Below are positions 34,320-45,925 of a stretch of 64,000 nucleotides of DNA, one piece after another. The translations under genes and the position numbers were made by a program. The stretch's first letter is position 1. Each line of letters begins with the position of its first letter. The stretch covers positions 342,001-406,000 of the forward strand of contig JAJAGP010000202.1 in NCBI GenBank assembly GCA_025084515.1, given 5' to 3'. This stretch comes from Ancistrus triradiatus (lineage: Eukaryota; Chordata; Actinopteri; Siluriformes; Loricariidae). The notes under the pieces were generated by a model, which ran no database searches, had not been told where the DNA came from, and worked only from the letters and a program-made list of their open reading frames with translations.

Positions 34320-35395
34320 TTATGTGCCTGATTCGCTGCACTTGACTTTCCCAGATAGGGCAAGTTGTGAGGGTTTGGGCGGGATGTCGGGTTTTAGGTG
34401 CCGGGAGTTGCAGCGAGGCAACGAACCATATGACCTCAGGCTGGAGTGGCGTGAAAGACCGGGAGCAGAGGACATATGCATCGAATCGAGCCTTTGTGGA
34501 GCTGGGGGTGGTGTCTCGGCGCGGTTAAAGCTACGCTTCCTCGAAAGGTGGGATGAGTTAGATGAGTTGGTGTTGTGCTGTTTCTTCATGCCCATTGGGT
34601 ATCCACGGCAACACATATCTAACCTCTTGCCCATCTGCGGAACGGCTGGTGGCACCACTGCCGCTAGGGACGCCTCCCTCTGGGGCACGCGAGGTGGCAC
34701 CGCATCTCCATCTACCATGCCGGCATGGCACGGGCTCTTCAGGGTTTTGTACTCCAGTGTGGCAGCTTGGTCATCTGGTAGTTCTGTGCGATGTGGCTGC
34801 TCCACATACTCATGCTGGTGCTGGTATACTTGCTGGTGTTGGTGTTGTTGCAATGGCAGCACCACCACACTGGGGATGTGTCCTGGTGATGCCCTCAGTG
34901 GTAGGTCTGTTCCAATTAGAACGTTAGGTGAGCCCATGGAAGCTAGCTCTTTGGCACAGGCATTGATCAGGTTCTGATTTCTCTCCCAGTCCCGGCTGAC
35001 ATGGCTGGGCTTGCGACGCAGCTGCATTGGTGTCGATTCAGGCGTGGGTAGTGCCACCAGGTCCAGATGCTGCTGTTGCTCAGCTTTGATGAGTGTTTTT
35101 CCATTGTGCATGAGTGGAGCAAGGATGGCCTCGGGATGTCCGTCTTTGGCTTGTGTCTCAAACAAACCTGTCAGTTTGGTGACACTGTTCATGGAACCAC
35201 GTCTGGAGTGTACTCCCTCCTTGGCTTTTTTACGCGTAGTGTGTTCGATGTGGCGGCGACGGTGGTCACACACACAGTACACCACGATGCCAGAGAAGAC
35301 GGCACCTGTGATGAAAGCCAAGATCACCGCCACGGAGAGAACAGTGATGGGAACCATTTGATCACGACCTTTCTGGAAGCTCTCACGTATCACAC
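34320..35395 (-). CDS. sema6a: Semaphorin-6A, last coding exon (membrane span and cytoplasmic tail)
   Basis: This exon follows the acceptor CTCTCCTCTGCAG and completes the split codon GGT, reading GVIRESFQKGRDQM and then a hydrophobic span of about 29 residues (VPITVLSVAVILAF ... VVYCVC) followed by the basic stop-transfer DHRRRHIEH. The tail contains the SEMA6A-typical blocks HSRRGSMNSVTKLTGLF, EAILAPLMHNGK, LVALPTPESTPMQ, LRASPGHIPSVVVLPL, QAATLEYKTLKSP, VPPRVPQREASL and the proline-rich PPPAPQR and DIPPKPSQ near the end, stopping at 34320-34322. In vertebrates this tail binds the Ena/VASP protein EVL and supports reverse signalling. Compared with the human protein it is shorter before NTNSSNSSHLSR and has a His/Gln-rich expansion before EYVEQP. 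It adds 358 residues to the partial protein. Confidence 0.97.
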
Positions 35396-37083
35396 CTGCA
35401 GAGGAGAGTTCAGAGAGATTCAACATCAACGACATATTTGGGGTGGATCAGTTAATTGCTAGAGTAAATAATAAGACAATCCAAATAGCACTGCAAACCA
35501 GTGCGACTATTTACTCTCAAGGAACATTAACATCAAGTTTTTTGTTATATGTAATTAGTGTAAAAATAAGTGTGCCACAACAAATTTTAATGATATAGCT
35601 ATTTCAATCCTCTTCAAACCTGGATATACAAGGACAACTGCACATGCATCATAAATAACCTACTATTTTAGTGTTCTCTTAAACTAGAAGCATAGAAATA
35701 AATCTGAAATGTGGACTTTTACGCACTGACTTTATGTATGGGATTATTAAAGTCATGCTAAGGGCTTAAGGTCCAGCCACAAAAGCAAAACTACTCATAA
35801 AACAGATAAAAAAAAAACATAATAAAAAAACATAATAAACAGATTTGATCTTAATTTATCTGGTAGTAAATTTCTAAATGATAAATTCTAAGTTGAATGT
35901 TGTATACATCAATTTAATCACTCATAAACACTTTTAAATATATACAGTAGTGAAAAGCACAGATACGTTCTGCACTGATGTCCATTATACTCAACGTGTG
36001 ACTTATTTTAAGCAATTATATCTGGTCCAGTTTACAGTCCATAAATCCACACAAATACACATTCAGCAGAGATTCAGCATTCTCAATTTTGAATTTGGAT
36101 TTTGTAAAATAAGCTTTGTATTAATGATTTGCCTGTAGGTTTTAACTGTAGGCTAATGTATGTTTAAGGAAGGCTACTCTATAAAATATACAGTATATAT
36201 TAAACTCAGCGGATTACATTAGATATAAATTACAATGGGTTTGTCGGAAATGTATTCCCATTCTAAAAAGGGGAGCACCTGTATTGTAATTTAGATGTAT
36301 ATTTTATATTGTTAGATGAAGGTGGTATTTGTTGTAGGGCATTTGGAAATGTCATTAGATTCAAGGGGGTGGTGCTGTAGATGAAGGTGGAGGTGGTGCT
36401 GAAGAACTGCCTTGAATTCCCCAAGTCCTTTCTAAGTTTCCTAAATAAATATTTTACCCACTGGAAAATAAACATATTCCCAATTTTTAGAAAAAAGCAC
36501 AGTTAGAAATGGATGTTTACACAAAAATTAATGCAGTCTCATATTTTTGGAAAGCTGCATCTATTCTCATAACATTGTAAAATATGATAGGTGGTAGTAG
36601 CTGTGCAATATAGCATGCTGTACTATATGTTATTGGAACTGTTGTGTGGCTACATGTAGCATCTGGCTATGGTTGTGACTTCTGATGTCAGCATTGTGAC
36701 TAATTACATGTGAGAACATGAACTGAAGAGATTTTTGTTTGAAATTCTTCCAAAATGCTAGCTATAAAAAGTAGCAGACATGAAATTGTTAGTTACAATG
36801 GATAAATGAAATGACTGGAAACAAAAGCATGGAAGAAGATGAAAAGTACCAAAGCACTATGGGTAAATACTACATTTTAAAACCTTTCCATTACGGCAAG
36901 TATTACTTCATAGTAAAAGAATGGTAGAGGAATGTACTTGAAAAAGAGGGTGTACTCACACTAGGCAATTAGAACCGTTCATTTGGCTAGTGTGAGTGCT
37001 CCCAATCATGCCAGGGTGCGATTGACAATGATGATGACGTCAATTGTGCGACTGTTTCATTACACAAACATATAGGCGAAGGG

Positions 37084-38502
37084 TTCACTGTGGTTCACCC
37101 TTTAGAATTTTCTATATTTCTGCATAAATACGACCTAAAACATCATCAGATTTTCACACAAGTCTTAAAAGTAGATAAAGAGAACCCAATTAAACAAATG
37201 AGACAAAAATATTATACTTGGTCATTTATTTATTGAGGAAAATGATCCAATATTACATATTAGTGAGTGGCAAAAGTATGTGAACCTTTGCTTTCAGTAT
37301 CTGGTGTGACCCCCCTGTGCAGCAATAACTGCAGCTAAATGTTTCCTGTAACTGTTGATCAGTCCTGCACACCGGCTTGGAGGAATTTTAGTCCATTCCT
37401 CCATACAGAACAGCTTCAGCTCTGGGATGTTGGTGGGTTTCCTCACATTAACTGCTCACTTCAGGTCCTTCCACAATATTTCGATTGGATTAAGGTCAGG
37501 ACTTTGACTTGGCCATTCCAAAACATGAACTTTATTCTTCTTTAACCAGTCTTTGGTAGAACGACTTGTGTGCTTATGGTTGTTGTCTTGCTGCATGACC
37601 CACCTTCTCTTGAGATTCAGTTCATGGACAGATGTCCTGACATCTTCCTTTAGTATTCAAAACAAAATGAAAACACTGCTGGAATGCAGTGTTTTCATTT
37701 CTCCAAATATGACGCTTTTCTTTTAAACCAAAAAGTTCTATCTATCCACAAAACATTCTTCCAATAGCCTTCTGGCTTGTCCACGTGAACTGCAGACGAG
37801 CAGCAATGTTCTTTTTGGAGAGCAGTGGCTTTCTCCTTGTCACCCTGCCATGCACACCATTGTTGTTCAGTGTTCTTCTGATGGTGGACTCATGAACATT
37901 AACATTAGCCAATGTCAGAGAGGCCTTCAGTTGCTTAGAAGTTACTCTGGGGTCCTTTGTGACCTCACCAACTATTACACGCTCTTGGAGTGATCTTTGT
38001 TGGTCGACCACTCCTGTACACAATTGTACACAAAAACATCTGTCTGACTGTGGATTGGTGGAGTCCAAACTTTTTAGAGATGGTTTTGTAATCTTTTCCA
38101 ACCTGATGAGCATCAACAACTCTTTTGTTCGTGCCATGATACACTTCCACAAACGTGTGTTGTGAAGAGCAGACTTTGATAGATCCCTGTTCTTTAAATA
38201 AAACAGGGTGCCCACTCACACCTGATTGTCATCCCATTGATTTAAAACACCTGATTCTAATTTCACCTTCAAATTAACTGCTAATCCTAGAGGTTCACGT
38301 ACTTTTGCCACTCACTAATATGTAATATTGGATCATTTCCCTCAATAAATAAATGACCAAGTATAATATTTGTCTCATTTGTTTAACTGGGTTCTCTTTA
38401 TCTACTTTTAGGACTTGTGTGAAAATCTGATGCTGTTTTAGGTCATATTTATGCAGAAATATAAAAAAAATTAAAGGGTTCACAAACTTTCAAGCACCAC
38501 TG
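37084..38502 (-). mobile_element. Tc1-like transposon, family B copy 2, internally deleted
   Basis: The right end CAAGCACCACTG is followed by TA (38503-38504). The left end is worn (CACTGTGGTTCACCC in place of CAGTGGTGCTTGAAAG). About 1.42 kb, with internal deletions near 37660 and 37800 relative to the 1.6-kb copies. It lies in the sema6a intron on the same strand as the host gene. Confidence 0.88.
37294..38137 (-). pseudogene. Tc1-like transposase, family B copy 2, disrupted
   Basis: The ATG near 38137 starts a worn N-terminus (KRVVDAHQVGKDYKTISKKF). The helix-turn-helix region has lost a block after RQMFLCTIV, and the part from VTKDPRVTSKQLKASLTLA to GRMFCG remains in one frame. The region of the first catalytic aspartate and the following 200 bp are deleted. 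The C-terminal block near 37400-37560 is recognisable but frameshifted. Confidence 0.85.
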
Positions 38503-38519
38503 TAGATGAATGAAATATA

Positions 38520-39745
38520 TAAAGTTACTATGGCAACACCAGATGAAGGGAAGAAGAAGAAATAAGGATGAGTTATGGGGACTAGTGCTTTCAGACAATG
38601 GATAGAGAGATCAAATGTAATGCGCACTGAGGCAGCACAGTTTAGTTGTATGCTAAGGGTACTTTAGTGTGAACGATATTGTGTGGCAAACTCATTTTCT
38701 GCAAAGGCCATTCTCATATGTGCATTCTTAAACGACCAATTACTTTTTTAAACGTCCTATACATGCATTTATTATGTAGATTAACATGACTTTCATTTTA
38801 AAGCAGAATAAATGTTCCTAGTTCAAAGTCAACTATTCACAAACAGACAACATTGTCAGTGGAAATGCTGTCTTTGGAAATTCCCTTGGAAACAATTAAT
38901 CTCTTGCTCTAATTTGTGTATATAAATGGTTACTTCACTATTATTTAATCACAAGTCTGCACAGGCCAAATTAAACAATGTACTGTAGTGCCAGAAGAAC
39001 GGCTAGTTAGAGTGGAAAGGCAATCACTTGCAGGTTTAAAGCATTTATATTCAACAAAAACATCTCTCAATACGGATGCATCTGTTTTCTGTGAAGATTA
39101 AGGCAAATGGTTTCCACTATCAACAGTCAAGGTACAAAGTATAAGAAGTCACGTCTGGCACAGAGAGTGATCCAAGTTGCACAGGTCTCCTGAAATCTTG
39201 TTTAGACTTTACTTGGCACAGTTGCATCGATCCTGCATAGCAGCTATGAGTCATTTGTCGACAAGGTGCTAAAACTCGACCTTTCCCATATTAATTATAA
39301 CTGTTGCCCACTTTGCAATTTACTTATCACAGGAAGCATCTGCTTTTCTCAGGACTTCTGTGGCTTACACAGTGTATCTTGTGGACAGTAGCTGAAAGCA
39401 TGACATGTTTTATATGAAACCTTGGATGACAAAATGACTCGGTCATAGAGTGTACAGCTGCTTCTTTCTGTTAATGAAGAAAACCAATCAAACTTTTTTT
39501 GAACTTAATTTTAATGTGTGTGGGGTTTTTTAACCTTTTTTCTCAGAGTTTTGTTCTGTGTCCAATTGGTGTTCTAAAAGGTTTCTGCCCATAGCAGATA
39601 AGATAAAGACTCCTGAACTCAGACTGAATGTTTAAAAAAAGGAATAACAAATATACGTGCCTGGATTAAGATGACTGAAAATGTACATTCAGTATGACTT
39701 TCAAATATTGTTTTGACAGACCATGGGCTAAAATTGGTTATAAAG
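38520..39745. other. sema6a intron segment, no feature seen
   Basis: Non-repetitive intronic sequence as far as can be judged by eye. No exon or terminal repeat recognised. Confidence 0.4.
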
Positions 39746-39748
39746 CTA

Positions 39749-39785
39749 CACTATACGGCAAAAAATTTGTGGACACCTCTTCTAC
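39749..39785 (+). repeat. Solo transposon terminus
   Basis: CACTATACGGCAAAAAATTTG followed by TGGACACC is a worn copy of a common teleost Tc1-type terminus (CACTATATGGCCAAAAGTAT type). No partner end found nearby. Confidence 0.5.
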
Positions 39786-39823
39786 TTAGCTTATTTCACT
39801 GCTGACAGTTACCTCATAATATA

Positions 39824-41429
39824 CAGTGGTGCTTGAGAGTTTGTGAACCCGTTAGAATTTCTATATTTCTGCATAAATATGAGCTAAAACATCATCAGAT
39901 TTTCACACAAGTCCTAAAAGTAGATAAAGAGAACCCTGTTAAACAAATGAGACACAAATATTATACTTGGTCATTTATTAATTGAGGAAAATGATCCAAT
40001 ATTACATATTAGTGCCTGGCAAAAGTATGTGAACTTTTGCTTTCAGTATCTGGTGTGACCCCCCTGTGCAGCAATAACTGCAACTAAATCTTTCCTGTAA
40101 CTGTTGATCAGTCCTGCACACCGGCTTGGAGGAATTTTAGCCCATTCCTCCGTACAGAACAGCTTCAACTCTGGGATGTTGGTGGGTTTCCTCACATTAA
40201 CTGCTCGCTTCAGGTCTTTCCACAACATTTCGATTGGATTAAGGTCAGGACTTTGACTTGTCCATTCCACAACATTAACTTTATTCTTCTTTAACCATTC
40301 TTTGGTAGAACGACTTGTGTGCTTAGGGTCGTTGTCTTGCTGCATGACCCCCTTCTCTTGAGATTCAGTTCATGGACAGATGTCCTGACATTTTCCTTTA
40401 GAATTCTCTGATAAATTCAAAAATCATTGTTCCATCAATGATGGTAATCCGTCCTGGCCCAGATGCAGCAAAACAGGCCCAAACCATGATACTACCACCA
40501 CCATGTTTCACAGATGGTATAAAGTTCTTATGCTGGAATGCAGTGTTTTTCCCTTTCTCCAAACATAACGCTTTTCTTTTAAACCAAAAAGTTCTATTTT
40601 GTCTCATCCGTCCACACAGACATTCTTCCAATAGCCTTCTGGCTTGTCCCACGTGATCTTTAGCAACTGCAGACAAGCAGCAATGTTCTTTTTGGAGAGC
40701 AGTGGCTTTCTCCTTGCAACCCTGCCATGCACACCATTGTTGTGTTCAGTGTTCTTCTGATGGTGGACTCATAAACATTAAACATTAGCCAATGTCAGAG
40801 AGGCCTTCAGTTGCTTAGAAGTTACCCTGGGGTGCTTTGTGGCCTCACCAACTATTACACGCCTTGCTCTTGGAGTGATCTTTGTTGGTCGACCACTCCT
40901 GAGGAGGGTAACAATGGTCTTGAATTTCCTCCATTTGTACACAATCTGTCTGACTGTGGATTGGTGGAGTCCAAATTCTTCAGATATGGTAACCTTTTCC
41001 AGACTGATGAGCATTCAACAACTCTTCTTCTGAGCTCCTCAGATATCTCCTTTGTTTGTGCCATGATACACTTCCACAAACGTGTTGTGAAGAGCAGACT
41101 TTGATAGATCCCTGCTCTTTAAATAAAACAGGGTTCCCACTCACACCTGATGGTCATCCCACTGATTGAAAACACCTGACTCTAATTTCACCTTCAAATT
41201 AACTGCTAATCCTAGAGGTTCACATACTTTTGCCACTCACTAATATGTGATATTGGATAATTTTCCTCAATAAATAAATGACCAAGTATAATATTTTTGT
41301 GTTATTTGTTTAACTGGGTTCTCTTTATCTACTTTTAGGACGTGTGTGAAAATCTGATGATGTTTTAGCTCATATTTATGCAGAAATGTAAAAAAAATTA
41401 AAGGGTTCACAAACTTTCAAGCGCCGCTG
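39824..41429 (-). mobile_element. Tc1-like transposon, family B copy 3
   Basis: CAGTGGTGCTTGAGAGTTTG at the left and CTTTCAAGCGCCGCTG at the right, flanked by TA at 39822-39823 and 41430-41431. 1606 bp, essentially the same length as the copy at 20293. Intronic in sema6a. Confidence 0.95.
40043..41064 (-). pseudogene. Tc1-like transposase, family B copy 3, disrupted
   Basis: ATG at 41064 begins MAQTKEISEELRRRVVE, the intact start for this family, then frameshifts within 15 codons. Successive frames carry TVRQIVYKWRKFKT, SGRPTKITPRARRVIVGEAT, GGGSIMVWACFAASGPG, and finally MQQDNDPKHTSRSTKEW through SPDLNPIEMLWKDLK to GGHTRY and a TGA at 40043. The first catalytic aspartate region (about 40600) is damaged. 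At least four frame breaks separate the parts. Confidence 0.9.
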
Positions 41430-41431
41430 TA

Positions 41432-43398
41432 ACTGCTTGGTTTTTAAGGTGCAAATGAAAGGAATAGTTCTAATAAAATTTCTACAACAATATTAACCCT
41501 GTCATGGTATGAAGCCCAGTAGTAAATGTCTTGCAAATGGCCAACTTATGCTCACAGCTAGTTTCTCTGTAGTCACACTGTATTTTGGTTTACCAGTCCC
41601 ACTTTGAAATAAAGTATACAATCTGCATGATTTGTGTGCAGAACGTTGTTCCTTACATAACAAGAAAAGATATCTCCTACAAACTGAAAAATATCATTAA
41701 TCCCAGATAATTCCAGCCCAATGTTGGTGGGGTTTTGACACATAATAGTCAATTATGGGGAACACAAGTGTGTTAAAAATGGGCCAGATGAGGCTGTGTT
41801 TATCTATTTTTGGCCAGCATTTCTGACAAAGTGGTCCAACTGTAAGCTCTGTCTCATATAGTAATGGAGTTGTTCTCATCAAGATTGCATTAGGTGCATT
41901 TTTTTTTACATTTTAATATTTTTTATATTATTTCACACAGTCTGTTATCTCAGGTTTGGAACTCCTTAATAACTCAAAATCAATGAAGTATCAAGAATAT
42001 GATTAAAAACCACATATACACTTGACTGAAACATAAGTTATTACATTAAATACTAGCAGTGTTTAATATCAAGGCCCTTGAAGTAACCTCCGGCAAACAC
42101 AACGAGTAACAACAGGGAGAGGGTGAGACTTATGACGGGGGGATTTGCAGTGGTAATTACCTTAGTGCAATGTTGGGTAAACACCTTGCCACCTTTGTTT
42201 GGGTTTGTCATCATCCTTACTATCAGCAGTAATTTATATTCATTAGATAGTAAGACACTTCAGCATCATCTACAGTTAAGGGAACTTTCAGGAATTAAAT
42301 TATAATGCTTCTACAAAACTATTTTATTATATATACCCACTAGAGGATAATGCAGTAATAATACATCTGTAATTGTCCTTAATGAGATCCTTACTGAAAC
42401 TGTCATGGTAATCAAAAGATTAGATAGGATTTTACAGTTCAGATTATTGTATAATATGGCCTTATAAATGATAATTATACAAAATGTCATAGGGAACAAA
42501 TTGCCTTTGTTTGTTCAGGTGCCAGAAGAATGGTGAGCCATAAATCTTCATTGTCTACCCAGAAACCTTGTTCGTGGATCCTGATGGGAAGAGAAGTTAA
42601 AAGTGCTCTTCCCATGACTCTGTGGGCCACTTGCTTTGACCTTGACACTGGGTAAATAGGATATGGTGGGGCCCCACTTAATCAGGGCCTCTGGGCTTCA
42701 GAAGACCTTTGAAGATATCTAACTTTCATGTATAAAAGTGATTGTTTTTTGAGTCTACTTCAAAGAGGCCTGCAGCTTTGCCTCAGACAAGTAGAGCACT
42801 ATCAGTTATATTAACCGGAAGATCTCGCTCACTTATAAGACTCTGTGATTTAACAAATTTTTTTGGGGTTAAAACTGCTTTTACCTTGATTAATAATTGG
42901 GTACTCTAAATGGCTTTTAATGCAAAAGTAATCCTGCAGGGCAATTTTGTGGTTTGGTCAAATAGTTTCATGTTCATGAGCACCAAATATAACTTATTAT
43001 TGTAACCTGCTCCTCACCGGTTGTTAAAAAAATTAGTCCCAATAATTAGTCACAAAGCCAAATATAAGAATTCCCATATCTAAATTTTATGAGGCTTCAG
43101 TGCCAGTCAAATTAGGTATATTGGTATGCATTTGAGGCAGCCACATCACATTCCTGTCAATATGCACCATCCTGTGTGTAGAAGTGGCATGCATATTCAA
43201 TTACATAATCAATCAATTTCTTTCATTGAGTGTGTACATAATCTGACAAACTAACAATCTGACCAGTTGTCAATTGCTTATGTAAACAGTTTAACCAGTT
43301 ATTTTAAACTTAAATAAGGTCGTTATTGGTTTTAAACACACATCTATACCCCAATAATCAAATTACTTAGTGCATACAGTATATACATGCTTAATCTA
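41432..43398. other. sema6a intron segment, no feature seen
   Basis: About 2 kb of intron with no recognised repeat, exon or RNA gene. Open frames here are short and AT-rich. Confidence 0.4.
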
Positions 43399-43399
43399 C

Positions 43400-44402
43400 A
43401 CTAGCTGGCCAGTCTATTAGGTACACCTGTTCAACTGCTTATTAACACAAATATCTAATCAGCAAATCACATGGCAGAACTAAAGTGTAGACATAGTCAA
43501 GACAACCTGCTAAAGTTCAAACAGAGGATCAAATTGAGGAAGATTTTGAACATGGCATGGTTATTATTTCATCTCTAGGGTTTACAGAGAATTTGCTGGA
43601 AAACAGACAATATCCAGTTAGTGGCAGATCCCTGGGCAAAAATGACTTGTTGATGCCAGAGATCAGAGGACAATGACCAGACTGGTTCAAGCTGATACAT
43701 AGGCATCAGTAACTCAAATAACCACTCGTTACAACTAAGGTATGCAGAAGAGCCTCTCTGAATGCACAACATGTCAAACCTTGAAGCAGGTGGGCTACTG
43801 CAGCAGAAGACCACACTAGTTGCCACTCCTGTCAACTAAGAACAGGCATCTGAGACTACAATTTGCATGGGCTCACCAAAACTGGACAAAAGAATATTGA
43901 AAACATTAGCTGGTGAGTCTCAATTTCTGCTGCGACATTCAGAATAAACAACACAGATCCATCCGGCCTTGTATCAGCGGTTCAGGTTAGTGGTGTGGGG
44001 AATATTTACTTGCCACACTCCAACAGAGCACTGTTTAATGCCACAGCCTACCTGAGTATTGTTGCTGACCATGTACATCTCTTTATGACCAAGGTACCAC
44101 TGTAATGATGACTACAGCAGGATAACACGCCATAAAGTTCAAATCATCTCAGACTGGTTTCTTGAACATGACTGAGTTCACTGTACTCAAATGGCCTCCA
44201 CAGTCACCAGATCTCTTTCCAATAGAGCACCTTCAGGATGTGGTAGAACGGGAGATTTGCATCAGCCAACAAATTTGCATCAACTATGTGATGCTATCAT
44301 GTCAATATGGACCAAAATCTCTGAGGAATGCTTCCAGCACCTTGAATAGATGCCATGGAGTCTTGCTAGAAGTACTAGCAAGGTGTATCTAATAAAGCGT
44401 AT
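43400..44402 (+). mobile_element. Degraded Tc1-like element, family G
   Basis: Begins after TA with CACTAGCTGGCCAGTCTATT then AGGTACACCTGTTC, a terminus typical of a teleost Tc1 family, and ends near AGGTGTATCTAATAAAG. The + strand near 44162 reads EFTVLKWPPQSPDLFPIEHL, the region of the third catalytic residue (E of PIE). The rest of the transposase is fragmented by indels and stops. Confidence 0.8.
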
Positions 44403-44409
44403 ATTTAAG

Positions 44410-45190
44410 GAATTTCCCACACCTGACTCAGTTGTTGACAAGGTCAGATATGTTAAAGAAGGCAAATTACCAATGTGTGGGGACACAAAAACATTTCATC
44501 TCAACCCACAGGGTACCATTCCATCAGAAGCATTGGCATGCTTGGAAAATGGGTATATAATGGGTATGAAACATGCCACTGGTTAGAAAACCCTAATCAA
44601 TGCCTTGTCGCCCAAATTTTACCATTAACATTAGACCTTTTTTCAAGTTCAAAGTGTTGATGTTAAATGTAAGTTCCTAGAATGGGCCACGTGACTGGAA
44701 TCAGGTTCTGTGGTCAGACTAGAGCTTCTTAGCAACAAGTTCTCAAGGTGAGCTCAGTATTATAAGAAAGATGCTTATTTACCTAAAAGAATCCTAATTT
44801 CTGATCCTTATGGTTAACTGGCTGGTATAGGGTCTTACAGTGTAGGATTGAGAACATTGTTAGGAAACTGGCTGCCTGTGCCAATGAGTTGTTGTTGGAT
44901 CTTTCAACAGAAAGATCATCCAAAACATTCATCCACTCTACTAAAAATGGTTCACTTAACTACAGGCTCAAGCTGGTCATTCTATTTTCCTGAAATAAAT
45001 CCCATTAAAACCTGTGGAATGAGCTGAAGAGAAAAGCTCACAAGAAAAGATCTAGGACCCTGGGGAATGTGGAGAGATTTTGTATTGAGGAGTGGTTTCA
45101 GATTTCATGTATTTTATCTAATCAAACATTACAGGGAAGAACACTCAGCGCTGTTATTTTGATTAAGGGTGTTTGCACAGTACAACTTCT
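44410..45190 (+). mobile_element. Old Tc1-like relic, unassigned family
   Basis: The segment near 44920-45010 reads a distorted RKIIQNIHPL ... SWSFYFPEINPIKTCGM, resembling the Tc1 block between the second catalytic residue and the NPIENLW motif. The end near 45150-45185 (GATTAAGGGTGTTTGCACA) resembles a terminal region. No clear left end, so low resolution. Confidence 0.45.
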
Positions 45191-45329
45191 CTGTCATATT
45201 TCTGAGTGAGCTTATTTGTCTCAAATACATTGTATTATATCATTTTACCATTGTTACCTACGGTTCCACTAATTCTGGAGCTTATTATATTTATGTTACA
45301 TGATTATATCACCAGCAATGTCTTTACTA

Positions 45330-45771
45330 TAGTACTGTGCAAAAGTCTTAGCCATTCTATATTGTTCAGTTTGTTTTCTGTTTATTCTTTATTTAAGCTT
45401 TAGTGGTCACTGCACTTTATTGTTCTACAATTACTGACTGCTGTCCATCTGTTTCTCTACATACTTTGTTAGTCCCATTTATTCTGTACTATAATGGTCA
45501 CTGAGGTGGTTTAAAACTCCAGGAGCTTTGCAGACTAACACACCACTAATACATCAGTGTTATCATGTAACCAAATAGTACTTGATCTGTGGTGATCCTG
45601 GCCATGACAGAACAGAGTAAAGGGGACTAACAAAGTATGTACAGGAACATATGAACTACAGTCTGTAATTGTAGAACTACAAAGTGCAGTGACCACTAAC
45701 ACTTAAGTAAAGAATAAGCTGAATATAAACTGAAAAATATAGAATGCGTAAGACTTTTGCACAGTACTGTA
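45330..45771. mobile_element. Foldback element with family C termini
   Basis: TAGTACTGTGCAAAAGTCTT at the left and AAGACTTTTGCACAGTACTG at the right are family C ends. Inverted arms of about 180 bp run inward on each side and include a block (TTCTACAATTAC ... CATACTTTGTTAGTCCC) shared with the interior of the foldback at 26304. No transposase. Confidence 0.8.
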
Positions 45772-45819
45772 TGTTCAGAAAAGGTACTTTTAGACATGTC
45801 AAGACTTTGGAATGTTGGA

Positions 45820-45925
45820 AGAAGCTGGAGGAAACCCACGTAGACACAAGAAAAACATGCTAACTTCACGCAGTCAGCAGCTGGGTCTTTGAACCTGACT
45901 CTCTGGAGCATGTCACCCAAGGCTC
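45820..45925 (+). repeat. Dispersed fish repeat fragment
   Basis: CTGGAGGAAACCCACGTAGA and the following sequence match the repeat at 12340 with many changes. Confidence 0.6.

Noticed and set aside
34324..34977. 217-codon + strand open frame (and others at 34562, 35011, 35067)
   Set aside because: Antisense shadows of the sema6a last exon, whose - strand frame has clear SEMA6A tail motifs.
35396..35435. Methionine at 35435 as a start for a 371-residue protein
   Set aside because: The 13 residues upstream of GVIRES are intron; a good acceptor (CTCTCCTCTGCAG) lies exactly at the conserved junction and the codon phase fits the previous exon.
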